Shown: positions 21,424 through 33,021, numbered from the stretch's first letter. The stretch is DNA of 64,000 nucleotides from Petunia secreta (GCA_029990175.1 JARKIP010000065.1:22670501-22734500), one strand, 5' to 3'. Notes: generated by a model from the sequence alone, not told the origin. Numbers and translations are program-made.

Positions 21424-22851
21424 ACAACAACCATGGTCCTTTTCATAGGACATTCCTTAGCAAAGTGCCCATATCCCTTGCATTTGTGACATTGAATGGA
21501 AGAAGAGGTAGGAGAGTTCAATTGGGTTTTAGAATTACCTCCAACATTGGGTGTGTACTTCTCAAACGGCTTCTTCACATGTTTGCTAGCACTTGCTCCA
21601 CTAGGGCCACTCGCATTTGTGAATCTTGCATTGGGAGTAGGATTTTTCCAATCCTTTGGCTTGTTCATGGAAGTAGAAGTGTTACTCTTGTAACGGTTGG
21701 ACTTCTCTTTGTCAAGCCATTGCTCGGCTTGAATAGCGGCATCAAGGACTTCTTGAAGTGAAAGATAAGCATGCAATCTCAATTGTGAAGCTATACCATA
21801 GCTCAACCCATTCATGAAATGGATCACGGCTTGCTCCTCATCTTCGGTGTCCATATCCAAGGCCATTCGAGTTCTTTCAAACTCATCATAATATTCATGC
21901 ACCGTCTTGACACCTTGCTTCAACTCATATAGTTTCTTGAGTTGTTCTTGATGATATCTAGGAGTGATGTACTTGATACTCATGATACCCTTCAAGTCAT
22001 TCAAACCCACATTCACGGGAATTACCGCTCTTCTCCTTGACCTCTTGACGGACTCCCACCAAGTAGATGCATAGGACTCAAAGGATGAAATAGCATAAGT
22101 ACCCTTATTGTCATCGGTCAGGTCGTTTGTGTCAAACATCCTTTCCATAAGTAGTACCCATTCAATGTAGGCACTCGGATCACAATTCGATTTAAAGGTT
22201 GGGAGATTAAGCTTCACACTATTGAGGTTGGTGTTGTCACGACCCCCATGGAAAGGCTCCGGTTGGCCCCCATAGTGATCTTCATTCACACCATACTCCC
22301 TCCTCGCATTCCCTCCAACATACCCCCATAGGTGGCCCTCGACCTCGGCCCCTACCTCGATCCACATTTCGACCACAATTCATACCTCGCCTTGGTTGAA
22401 AGTGATCATCAAACCCATACATATCATCACCATATTCGGCCTCCTCCCCTTCTTGAGCTTCATCGACTTGCTCAAGAGGTTGCACATTTCGGATGGGTCT
22501 TGGTAGTGGAATGTTTCTTGGGGGATTGTCCAAGATACGGGGAATGTCCGTTCGATCAATTCTCTCTCGATCCTCCTTTACCCGTTGTTGATTGAGCAAT
22601 TCAATGACATGGCTAACTTGCTCCGGGGTAAAGTTAGGAGTACTTGAGACTTCAACTTGGACACTCGAGGTCCCTTTCTCAACTTGGACACTCGGGTTCC
22701 CTTTCTCCGATTGGACATTGGAAGTCCCTTGCTCAACTAGAGCACTAGAGTTCACCCCCTCAAGGCTTTCAATCCTCAAGTTCATACTATCCAATTTAGC
22801 AAGGATAGTAGCATGGGCACTTTTAGCAAAATCTTCTCCTTCGGTAGACAT
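21424..22851 (-). pseudogene. gag of Bm
   Basis: Starts MSTEGED at 22851, after the TGTAGGTACA signal. N-terminal helical segment (ILAKLDSMNLRIESLE), a repeated VQVEKGTS stretch, LEQVDEAQEGEE, an RGRGRGPP patch (a frameshift near 22330), gag core (YIEWVLLMERMFDTN, ASTWWESVKRSRRR) and an intact zinc knuckle CHKCKGYGHFAKEC (about 21450-21492). The frame then runs into LTR remnant. There is no protease. Confidence 0.88.
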
Positions 22852-23741
22852 TGTACCTACACAAGTAACAAATGTTAGCAAAACAACCTCACACACTCCC
22901 TCACAAGTGCTTCACTCGGTTCACTCGTTTAGTGGTGGTGGCTATTTCACTCTTGCTTGAATCCCAAGCTTCACTAAGTTGAATAGTAAACCTCAACTTA
23001 ATCACTCGACTCAAAAGCCAAATGCACTCCGGGGTGAGTGGAGTTGATACGACTCTATTGGAACGATAAGCTCTTTAAGTGCGGACATGAGTCAAAAGAG
23101 ACTACGAGTCTTCTTTGAATTCTAGTCTCCGGTCTAGGCTTGAGTTTCCTAATAGATTAGAAGGGCTAGCACAATTCGAGTAAGTAAGATTACTCAAAGA
23201 AGTACTAGCTAGAAGCAATGCAATCAAAGAAACAAGAGATCCTACGAAAAACTACCCGAAACAACACCCCACAGAAGTAGGCGCCCCACCTGTTTTCAGT
23301 AGGTGGTCCGCCTGAATGCTCACGTTGTTTTAGCAATTCAAAGGTACCCCAATGTTGCTTCAATCACAAAGAACCAACCCCAACAACTTTTATCAAACCC
23401 TAATAGAAAACAAGTAATCTACCATGTTCATCACCTTCAAGCTTACGGTTTTGAAATTTTTAAATTTTCAAGGGGTTTTCAAATTTTCAATTCTTGTGTT
23501 TCAACTTCAAATTGGGTGCTTAGGGTACCAAACGAACGGGTTTCCAATAAGGAACAAACCCCAATAACAATCACACAACGGGTCTATCAAACGAAGAATC
23601 CATGATCATTTTTTTTTTTTTGTGTTTTCTTCTTTTCTTCAATAACAAACAAGAACCTAATATCAAAACCAACCTAGGCACGGAGCATCAAGGGTCGGGG
23701 GTTTGTAGAAACAAAACCCGAGCCTCGCTCTGATACCAAGA
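22852..23741 (-). other. 5' leader of Bm
   Basis: Conserved core at about 23030-23220. Short palindrome array at about 23278-23316 (GGCGCCCCACC, GGTGGTCCGCC), decayed but of the same type as its LTR. A run of about 11 T/A near 23610. Confidence 0.75.
23727..23738 (-). promoter_or_regulatory. primer-binding site (Bm)
   Basis: TGGTATCAGAGC on the minus strand, three bases from the LTR. Confidence 0.92.
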
Positions 23742-24578
23742 TGATAAGGATCAATATGACAAACAAAGAACGATAGGAGAGCGAGACACTTCTTGAACTC
23801 CCTTCGAAGTAACCCCGGGGAACTTGTCCCGAGATACCCTCGAATCGGCATCTAGAAGGACCTACACTATGCAACCACGCTCGAGTCGCAACCGGGACTC
23901 GCAAGTAGAATGATCGGGTTTTTGGTTCAAGACTCAACTAGGTTCCACTAGTGAATTGAAGCAACTAAAGAAAGGGTTTCTGCAATAAAGAGATAAACTC
24001 TATTCATCATTCATAAGATTCAAAGGTGAGCTAAAGGTTTGAGGAGGTTTGTGAAGTATTTATAGACTTCACTTACACATAATGAAAACTCTAAAATACC
24101 CCTAAAGTGGGTTAAAACAATAAAGGCCACGTAGGGCTATAGTTGTCCAAAACATAACATAAAAATTAGGAATCCCGCATCTCCTCAGCAAAGTAGGCGC
24201 CCAGCCTACAAGCACTAGGCGCCCCGCCTATTTCTTGGTGGACCGAAGGAAAGGAGAAAGCGCCCCAACTGGGCGGTCTGCCCATCTTGCAGAGGCGGTC
24301 CGCCTGGTCAATTTCCAGAGAGTTGTCAAAAAGTAGGCGGCCCGCCTAGTTGAGTAGGCGTTCCGCCCGGTCCTGTAGCTTCTTGATTTTCTTCCAAACA
24401 TGCCCCGGATGCCTCTTCAAGTGGCTTAAGTGATCCACCATCCTTGGCACTCAAAAGCATGATCTTCAGGCTACCCTCGGAGCCTTCATCCATGTACCTC
24501 CAAGTCAAGTGAAGCTGGGTGTCTTGAATCAACTTGGCTCGACTCCTAGTGAACGGCCTTGAGGTATGCCCCGCATCA
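23742..24578 (-). mobile_element. 5' LTR of Bm (LTR-B)
   Basis: 837 bp, minus strand TGATGCGGGGCATACC...CCTTATCA. GGCGGTCCGCC-type palindromes are at about 24188-24370. U3 start encodes the PFTRSQAK tail in one frame. Confidence 0.9.
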
Positions 24579-24583
24579 AAACC

Positions 24584-24819
24584 CTTTGAGACGGTTTGAT
24601 TTTACTAGTGGATTCTAGTTGACCCCCAAACCCCCCCGATCATTCTACTTGCGAGTTCGTTGTTAACTCGAGGGTAGTTGCATAACGTTGGCTCTTCTTG
24701 ACACCGATAGGAGGGTATCACGGAACAAGTTCTCCGTGGTTACCTTGTAGGGATTTCGAGACGCGTCTCGTTCCCCTTTATCTTTACTTTTATCGTCCTT
24801 TTGGTTTTGATCCTTATCA
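24584..24819 (+). mobile_element. 3' LTR of D, second part
   Basis: It continues the D LTR after Bm and ends CCTTATCA, followed by the TSD AGGAC. Confidence 0.9.
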
Positions 24820-24824
24820 AGGAC

Positions 24825-25350
24825 TTTGGGCCGCCTACTGTAGAGGCGGAGGGCCTACTTGGGGCGCCTACTGGAGGCCAGGCGGGGCTCCTACTACACT
24901 AGGCGGTAGTTGTTATCCTATGTTATTCTTTTTAGGCCCCTATGTGGATTATGACTTTAGAACTTACTTAAGGGTACTTTAGGCTTTTCATTCATGTCTA
25001 AGAAAGGCCTATAAATACTCCATAGCTTAGCATTTTTACTCAGTTAGCCATTATGATGAATGATTGAATGAACAATGTTCAAGAGTGGATTCTCTTTGAA
25101 TGAAAACCCTTTGAGACGGTATGAGTTTACTAGTGGATTCTAGTTGACCCCCAAACCCCCCCCCCCTCGATCATTCTACTTGTAAGTTCGTTGTTAACTC
25201 GAGGGTAGTTGCATAATGTTGGCTCTTCTTGACACCGATACGAGCGTATCACGAAACAAGTTCTCCGTGGTTACCTTGTAGGGAGTTCGAGACGAGTCTC
25301 GTTCCCCTTTATCTTTACTTTTATCGTCTTTTTGGTTTTGATCCCTATCA
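24825..25350 (+). mobile_element. 3' LTR of E2, second part
   Basis: It resumes at TTTGGGCCGCC with palindromes to about 24905. TATAAATA lies near 25011, and there is a C-rich run near 25157. It ends CCCTATCA and abuts A2 pol sequence with no matching TSD on the E2 left side. Confidence 0.82.
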
Positions 25351-25404
25351 GGTCGTGAATGATGCTTCAATTTCGTGGACGAAATCCTCTCAAGAAGGGG
25401 AGGA
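25351..25404 (+). pseudogene. pol tail fragment of A2
   Basis: GGTCGTGAATGATGCTTC onward matches A1 at about 1767-1820 almost exactly, including the ISxTKSSQEGEDD codons. The polypurine tract AAGAAGGGGAGGA is at 25392-25404. Confidence 0.85.
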
Positions 25405-26135
25405 TGATAAGACCCAAACCCCCCACAAAACCCTTCACTCAGAGCCAAGCTAAGGAGATCCAAGGAGTACACCTACACTTGGTGAGGAAGGGACTAGAAG
25501 AAGGAAGCGATTGGAAGCCGTTCCGAGTGCTCAAAGTGCATGGGGAGCAGCCTAGTCATCCAGGTGCTCCACCTGAGGATCCAGGCGCTCCGCCTGAGGA
25601 TGCCTAGGCCTGGGCGCTCCGCCCCAACTCTGGGCGCCCCGCCAAGGCCACCCCACTTTTGGTTTCATGGGCGACGCCCCAATTCCAGGCGCTCCGCCCA
25701 AAATGCTGAAGAACGGGTTTCTAACTAGTGTAAAGACTATTTTGACCCTACGTGGTCCTTTATTCCTAAGCCTAAGTGTGGGCATTTTAGACCTTTCATA
25801 TGGTGCCTAAAAACACCTATAAATAGCTAGCTAGTTAGTTTATTTCATTAGTTTTACCTTGATGATTAAAATACATTTTGTGTTGAAGAGTTGAACTCTT
25901 ATTGAATGAAACCTTGAATGGGACTTGTTCTTCCTCTAGCGGATCTAGATGAATTCCAATCCCCCCGACCATTCTACTTGCGTGCTCACGTTAGCTCGAG
26001 GGTAGTTGCCTAGCATAGGTGTTCTTGACCTTCTCTCGGAGTGTAACGGAACGGGTTCTCCGTTGCTACTTGAGATTTGTGATCGAGATACGTCTCGTTC
26101 CTTTCTTTTACTTTTTCCGCGTTTGATTCTTATCA
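25405..26135 (+). mobile_element. 3' LTR of A2 (LTR-A)
   Basis: 731 bp, TGATAAGACCC...CTTATCA, complete. GGCGCTCCGCC palindromes are at about 25561-25700; TATAAATA is near 25819. Confidence 0.9.
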
Positions 26136-26180
26136 ATGTGTGTTGATTGTCGGGCCGTGAACAAAATAACGGTAAAGTAC
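26136..26180 (+). pseudogene. 45-bp RT fragment
   Basis: It encodes MCVDCRAVNKITVKY, the strand before the RT catalytic region, squeezed between the A2 LTR and NA1-c. It is the host element into which both inserted; its other parts are not in the window. Confidence 0.8.
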
Positions 26181-26911
26181 TGATGCAATATAAAATGGCC
26201 TAAATGACAACCATCAAAAGCCAAGCTCGAGAGCACAAGGGTTACGAGTCAAGGCCTCCGGAAACATCTTGAAGATCATGCATTGGAGCGCCAACGACGG
26301 AGGAAAATAGTGCAGGAAACAGTGCAGCACAGAACAGGGCAAAACAGGGGAGCACACTGGGAGCTCACTGCCTGCCGGAGAAGATTTGCTCTGCGCGATC
26401 GCGACCTCACCTGCGCGATCGCGAAGAGTAGTTGATTGCCCTGCGCGACAGCGCACTACTGCACGGGAAGGCGAAGCTGAGGAACGCTGGAGACCTGCGC
26501 GATCGCGAGCCTCTTGGCACGATCGCGATGCTTTGACGAGTTGCCTGCGCGATAGCGTGCTCCCTTGCGCTATTGCGAAGGGTTAATGTGTAGCAGCGGA
26601 CCAGAATCAGCTTAAGGGTCAATTTTGTCCATTTACCATTGTAAATGTATAAATAGCACATTAGCTCTTCATTTCATTAGCCCGAGGCTTCGTGTATGTC
26701 TCGACTTGGAACCTATGGAGATCGACACCTAGTTTGATTCCATTGTAAGGTTCGAGTTTTCCTTCTTCCTTTTGAATTCAATTAACGTTAGTAAATTGAA
26801 TTCGATTCTTTCTTCTAATTTCTTGCCTTCCTAGTCTCGATTTCTTGTTATCTGTATCGCTTCCGCATTGTTTGTATCGTGTTTAGCTTCCGCTCGTTTT
26901 GGGTTGCATTA
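26181..26911 (+). mobile_element. 5' LTR of NA1-c
   Basis: 731 bp, TGATGCAATATAAAATGG...GGTTGCATTA (terminal CA mutated). GCGATCGC array at about 26393-26580; TATAAATA at 26648-26655. About 70 bp just after TATA (near 26683) that NA1-e has are missing, which probably removes the transcription start region. Confidence 0.88.
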
Positions 26912-28015
26912 GTTGGTATCAGAGCAAGGCTCGGGTTATGTTCTTACAAACCCCCGTTCCTTGTTCCATATGTTAGTATCGTTGTTGTTGTTGTGTTTGT
27001 TCTTGAAAATTTGAAGAAAAACAAAAAAATAGAAAAACTAAAAAAGTTGAAAAAAATTGGTTGATTGGGTTTGATACCAATCCCCGGGTGTTAAAAAGTA
27101 TTGGGGTTTGTTCCTTATTTTTTTCCCGTCGTTTTGATACCCATATCTCGTGTTTTGGTGTTACGATTCAAATTTTCGAAAATTAAAATCCAAAAGTTTG
27201 ACAATTCTTGAAAATGCTTCAATCTTGAATCGAAGCTTGTTGTTGTTGTTTGGGGTTGAAAAACTATTGGGGATTGATGATATTAGTTGTATACACCTTT
27301 GGGTATCGTTGGTTTTGTGTATCGGGTTGAAATCAAGCAAAAAATTTGGCCAAAATCGCCAAAAACCCGTTTTTGAGCTGCTGTGAAAGTTCCAGAAATT
27401 AACCCTTCGCGATCGCGAAGAGTAATTCTCCGATAGCGAAGAGCAAAATTATATTTTGAAAATTTAACCCTTCGCGATCGTGCGCGTCTGGTCGCGATAG
27501 CGAAGAACAAAAAAAATTCCAGAATTCCAGTTTTGGGACAGAACGTTCGCAACAGCTTCCGAACATTTTCCAAACATCTAAACTCCAATTGGACCATTAA
27601 ATATGATGAGTTTCTAGATCACAAACGAAATTTCACCCGATTCCAAATCCGTTTAGTTCCAATTCGAGTCAAATCTTTTGTGTCCCGTTTTCTACCGTAC
27701 CTCTTGGTTAGTGTTTTGAAGGTAATTGGCCTACTTGAAAGACACTAATCCTTTAGCGTATTAGGTATTCATGCGTAGAGGAGATTAGAATTCAAAGAAG
27801 AGTCGTAGAACTCCTTTTGGCCTTAAGTGCGCACTTTAAATAGCCGTCCGTACATCGAGTCTCATTAATTCCATTCCGAACTTTAACTTGGACATGCTAG
27901 TTGTGATTACCTTGGTTCCCAATTTGATAAGGCCTCGCTCTTGAGTGTACATATATTGAGTGATACACGTGAGGGAGTGACTTTTGGGAGGTTTTGTTCT
28001 TTGGTGATTGCAATA
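26912..28015 (+). other. 5' leader of NA1-c
   Basis: GCGATCGC-type array at about 27407-27503, matching its LTR. It holds the empty TCCAATTGG site of the solo LTR in NA1-a (about 27587). Conserved core at about 27718-27890; CACGTG near 27966. Confidence 0.82.
26914..26925 (+). promoter_or_regulatory. primer-binding site (NA1-c)
   Basis: TGGTATCAGAGC, exact. Confidence 0.92.
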
Positions 28016-28396
28016 ATGTCGGATGTTGATTGTGGGGATTATGGCTCATGCACGGATGATGTGAGTTGCTATGACTCGTATGGTGATGATGGAGACTATG
28101 GATCCTATGAGGGTGATGATGGCCATTACTATGATGATGGAAACCATGGCTCCTATATTGATGAAGCGGTTCACTATGATGATCGTGAGATTGATGAAGA
28201 CTATGAGGCTTGTGATGAAGATTGTGATGATGCCTATGCTTCTAGTCAAGAAATCGAAGATGGTGATGCTTCAAGGTACATTGATCCTACTTACTCTACT
28301 TGTGATGAATTAGAGCATGATAGTGATATAGATAGAGTTGATGATGATGTTGACTATATGAATTGTTCGTATGCATCTTCTCTTGGTGTTGCTAAT
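28016..28396 (+). pseudogene. NA1 reading frame, copy c, N-terminal piece
   Basis: MSDVDCGDYGSC..., about 127 codons of the acidic DYG-rich domain, open until the LTR insertion at 28397 after CTAAT. Confidence 0.83.
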
Positions 28397-29078
28397 TGAT
28401 GCAACCCAAATTGCATCGAGACCTTTCACTCGAAGTCAAGCCAAGGATATACAAGATGCTCACCTACACTTGTTTTGGAGAGGCGTGGATGATATGAGTT
28501 CGGGGGAGGACTTAAAGACAATGCATTGGAGCTCAATCCATGTGGAAACAGGGCAGGAAACAGTGCTGGAAGCAGGGGAGCAAAACAGGGGAACACCTGC
28601 TGAGCTTACTGCCTGACGGAGGGGAATTCCTCCTCGCGATCGCAAAGAGTGTTATTTTGTTCTTCGCCTTCGCATTACTTGTCGCGCGATCGCGACCCTC
28701 AGCTTTTAAGTGCCATGGGCGATCGCATATACTCTAGCGCGATCGCGAAGGGAACTTGAGTAGCAACGGACCAGAATCTTGTAAATATTGTAATGGGGTG
28801 TTATAAATACACCCCTCCTTTCATTTATTGCTTTTTACCTTACTTTGAACACAAAACATTAATGAGCATTGCTCTTGAACACTTGTAACCATTTTGGCTT
28901 GAATCAATTGGATGAATCCAAGTTGCTCTTCAATCCGTCTTCGATCATTCTATTTGCTCGAGCCTCGTGTCTCTTGAGGATAGTTGCATAGCGTAGGTGA
29001 TTCTTTCCAATCGTTCGGGGTGCAACAGAACAAGTTCTTCGTTGCTGCTTGAACTTTAGTGTGAGTCTTGTCTCGTTC
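28397..29078 (+). mobile_element. 5' LTR of F, first part
   Basis: It begins TGATGCAACCCAAATTGC and encodes RPFTRSQAKDIQ in one frame at its start. GCGATCGC array at about 28636-28750; TATAAATA at 28802-28809. NA1-d splits it after CGTTC; the last 37 bp are at 34849-34885. Confidence 0.9.
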
Positions 29079-29910
29079 TGATGCAGGGTAAAATACGCGG
29101 AATCTAAACACGATATAAACTATGCGGAAGCGATAAAACACAAGCTATCAAAGATATCGGGCAACAAGGATTGGGGAGTCAAGAAACGAGAAGAAAGAAC
29201 GGATTAATGAATTCAAGACATGAATTAATAATCCAAAAGGGAGAAATGAAACTCGAACCTTACAAGGAATTCACAGTAGTGGTGAATATCCATAGATTCC
29301 AAGTCGTACAAGATTCTTGAAGCCTCGGGCTTCGGACTAGAAAGGCTCGGCCTTCTCTAATTCCCTCTTCTCAAATGTTCATACAATGTAAACTAATGAA
29401 ATGAAAGACTAAGTGTGGCTTTTATAGTTTTTCCACACTCCTAGTGAAATGACTAAAATGCCCCCAAAGTGGTCTAAGACGTAAAAGGCCACTTAAGGGC
29501 AAAATAGGAACTTTACACAAAATCCCGTCAAGACACAGGGGGAGGCTCTCCGCCTCAGAAAGGGAGGCGCTCCGCCTCAGGGTTCTTCAGTGTGAGGCGC
29601 TCCGCCTCAGGGGGAGGCGCTCCGCCTCAGTGGGGAGGCGCTCCGCCTCTTGCTGATCAGCTCTCTGGACCTTTGTTGGCGGTCCGCCTCATCTTTCGGT
29701 GCTCCGCCTCTTCCTGGGAGGTATGGATACGGCTTCAAATAGACTCTAAGTGTTCCTCCTTGGTCCGTAGTCGGTCCTCCCTCAAGCGTGCTCAAGTCCA
29801 TGGCTCCAAATCGCTCTCGAACCCTCATCCGAAGGCCTTGACTTGCAACCTTTGTGCTCTTCAAGCTTGGTTTTTGATGGTTGTCGTTTAGGCCATTTTA
29901 TATTGCATCA
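29079..29910 (-). mobile_element. 3' LTR of NA1-d
   Basis: 832 bp. U3 holds a GAGGCG-CTC-CGCCTC hairpin array at about 29540-29715 with one unit fewer than in the 5' LTR. Confidence 0.92.
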
Positions 29911-29923
29911 TCCTCCCCTTCTT
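29911..29923 (-). promoter_or_regulatory. polypurine tract of NA1-d
   Basis: AAGAAGGGGAGGA on the minus strand, followed inward by the GATTTCG-AGGA-CGAAATC hairpin (about 29929-29946). Confidence 0.83.
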
Positions 29924-30011
29924 GAAAGGATTTCGTCCTCGAAATCGAATCATCAAAACCTACAATCAAAACAAGCACAACCAAAACTTCCTACTTCCCA
30001 AGTAGGTTTGC

Positions 30012-33000
30012 TTAAGCAAGAATAAGTGCAAGTGGTGTGGAAAACACACTCTTGTGATAGAGCCAAGCATTAATACCTATGAAAAAGCTTATGTCCCCAA
30101 AAGAGACAACAAATTCTTGGCTCGACAAGAACAAGCACTCATAATCAAAACAAGCAAAGAGATCAAGGATATGCATGTAGCAATTAAAGTCCCCACGACC
30201 CCTAAGCCCATGACCAACACACCAAGCCTTCACATCAATTTTATCACAAAGTGACACATCGGCTTTGGCATGCTCAACACTCAAGGTGTGCTCAACATAT
30301 GGGATGGAGTAAGTAAAATGTTCAATTCACAACTAACATCGACTACTCCACTCCCCTTCTTAAGAGAATTCTTACACACACCGAGAGGTACCTCCTCACC
30401 TCCCAAATCAACTCCAAGACAATCCTCCTCACTAGTCAAACTCCAAAGGAAAGTCTCCAAAAAAGGTTCTTCATCATTATAGTCCACAGAACGAAGGCTA
30501 GGACCACTAGAAGAAATGTCAACACAACCAATATCAAGACTACTCTCCTCACTTGGAGTTCCAAACATTGGATCATCCGTAGAGCCTAACTTTACAAAAC
30601 ATGGAGGTTCGACTCTACTACCGACCCTAGTCCGATACAATTCACCACCACAAATGAGATTGCCTTCAAACATTAGAAAGGTAAAAGCATGCACCTCAAA
30701 TTCATGGTCACACAAGAGCATAGTATCAAGACTAGGTCCTTCACTCTCACTCGAGGAGTCAACGAAAATGAATCGATCCATCTCACACTCTAGAGACTCC
30801 TCAAGGGTACATCCACCCTCACTACGACACAAGAGACCACCGCTATCAATTAAGCAATCAAAGGAAAGAATAAGATTATCATGCAATTCATCTTCTCCTT
30901 TATCAAATATAGGTGGGGTGTCATAACAAGGTTCGCAAACAAGGTCAACTTCATCCTTCTTACTAAAGAGAGGTTCAATGAAAACCGAGCTCACATCATG
31001 ATGTGGCTTTTCAATCCCCTCAACTAGTGGTTCATTTTCACACACAAGTTGACCCAAAGGTTCTACAATAGTTGCAAACACATTGTATTCATGCAAATCA
31101 TCAACTAGCATAGAGTTTTCACATACAAGCCCACAAGACAAGGAAGTTTCATGCTTAAGGGAAGAAGAACTATCACATACCTTTGAGTCGCACTCGGGCT
31201 CACTCAATGTACTTGAAGCATCATGGGTAGTTCCTTCACCTCGTAGCTCACACTTGGCTTCTCCTTCACCTTGTTTTTCCATCTCGAAACACGGTTGAGG
31301 CTCCATCGGTTTGCCTCCAAGAATACCTACACAAGTACTCAAACAAGTAGAAGAAAAAGATAAAGGGTTAAGGTTAGAATAAGGGGTGTCCTCACTCTCA
31401 ATTTTTCTTTTTCCCTCTTTCTTTTCCCTCTTTTTTTTTCAAGGTCGGGTGTAGATTCGGGTGGCGACAACTCACTCACATCACTCAACACAATCTCTCC
31501 TTTTTTCACTCGAGAGTTGTCACCGGTCGCTCCCTTACTCCTCTCAATCTTTTGTCTCTCAAATTCGGGTGAATTGGGACGAGGCCCAAGAATACCCATA
31601 GCCGGAGTAGGTGGACTTTTCACGTCAACCCAGAATCTAGGACTTGGAGACTCATCACTTGAGGTCTCCTTCTTCTTCATTGGTGAACCACTTGGTTTTA
31701 CAACTTGTGGTTTCGGGTTTACCTTGTTGATGTCTATCAACCCTTTTCTAGCACATGTCCCAATATTGCTTGCGTTTGTAGGACTTCTTGTTTGCACATT
31801 GTCAACCATGGAATGAAGTTCTTGCTCCTTGCTCCTTTGTCTAGCCAAAGAAGGTCTACTAGTAGGCACTTGGCTCCTTGCCCGGTAAGGCACAAAGTCA
31901 TAAACTCTTTGCCCTACGCCCACAAGATACGCTCCCTTCACCACACTATATTTCACTCTCTTCCCTTCCAACCACGGCTCTCCTATCCACACATCAACAT
32001 GACTCATGGGATACACGTCACACCAAACATAGCATTTATAACCCATATGAGATATGAGTACACGAGCCTCCTTAGAAACCCACACTACATCATACACATA
32101 AGGATGCTCTAGCTTATGGCACGGCATCCTAAGCCTATCAACCAAAGAGGTGGTAATACAATTGGCATCGGTGCCACCAATCTTGAGCAAGTATCCTCCA
32201 ATACCACCTTCCTCAACAACGAACCTACATCTACCCAAGTTTTGTAGATTGGCATCCAAGTGAGAACTTGAATGCCCACATGTGTCAACTCCGACAACTT
32301 GGGTCTTCCTTATCCCTCCACTAGTGGCAACACTACTAGAACAACCTCCACTTCCCGTCACTCTCCCAAAATTAGCAATGTTGTTGGAAGTCAAGGAAGG
32401 AACCTTGCCATGGAACCCATAAGTGCCTCTCGCCTTGGTCCCATAGCCCATAGTACTACTCCTACTACAACCATCCACGCCCCTCACGACATATAACCCC
32501 TTTGTAGCAAAAGCAACACCATCTATCATACCATTCTCCACATGGGAATTAGAAGCATTAGGTCGCTTAGCGTACCTAGAAGATGCAAGCTTCTTCTTTC
32601 CCACGGAACAACCACCACCGTCTCCCATACTAATGGAAGGTCCTCTACTACTCCCTTGCACACCATTAGCAACATTAAGAGAACATGCATAAGAATAACC
32701 CGTATGCTCAACATCATCATCAACTCTATCTATGTCACTATCAACAATATCAAATTCTTCACAAGAAGAGTAAGTAGGATCAATGTACCTTGAAGCGTCG
32801 CCATCCTCGATTTCTTGACTTGAAGCATTAGATTCATCAAATTCATCTTCATGAGCTTCATAGTCGTCATCAACCTCACGATCTTCATAGTGAGCCGCTT
32901 CATCCTCATACGAGCCATAGTCCCCCGAGTCATCATAGCAAGATCCTTCATCACCCTCGTAGGAACCATAGTCTCCCTCGTCTCCATATGAGCCATAACC

Positions 33001-33021
33001 TCCACATTCATCATCCGACAT
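30012..33021 (-). pseudogene. NA1 long reading frame, copy d
   Basis: ATG of MSDDECGG at 33021. Open for about 560 codons through the DYG-rich domain, linker, retropepsin-like domain (here GGTDANC; WIGEPWLEGK intact) and the Ser/Pro/Lys linker. A frameshift at the T/A run near 31430 (KKRGKRKREK) and another near 30320 break region X; the last part (30012-30284) ends in IDAWLYHKSVFST. This copy has Gln (CAA) where NA1-a and NA1-b share TGA, so it is the best guide to the ancestral frame. Confidence 0.83.

Larger units (their letters stand above)
21369..24578 (-). mobile_element. Bm, gag-only deletion derivative
   Basis: TSD AAACC at 21364-21368 and 24579-24583. It contains a 5' LTR-B (23742-24578), PBS, leader and gag; everything from protease through most of the 3' LTR is deleted, leaving about 55 bp of 3' LTR end (21369-21423). 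This is one deletion in an originally autonomous element. Confidence 0.9.
11934..24819 (+). mobile_element. element D, gag-PR-X LTR retrotransposon, with nested insertions
   Basis: LTRs at 11934-12677 and 20877-21368 plus 24584-24819; TSD AGGAC at 11929-11933 and 24820-24824. The body holds leader, gag, protease and the start of region X, then NA1-b, an LTR-F scrap and a rearranged 3' end; Bm splits the 3' LTR. No RT or integrase follows the protease, so it looks like a gag-carrying non-autonomous element. Confidence 0.9.
26181..28396 (+). mobile_element. NA1-c, 5' part only
   Basis: 5' LTR, PBS, leader and the first ~127 codons. It is cut by the F LTR at 28397; the rest is not found. Confidence 0.87.

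Noticed and set aside
29540..29720. Regularly spaced GAGGCGCTCCGCCTC units as a CRISPR array
   Set aside because: Spacers are short, variable and non-unique, there are no cas genes, and the array lies in an LTR U3 of a plant retrotransposon.
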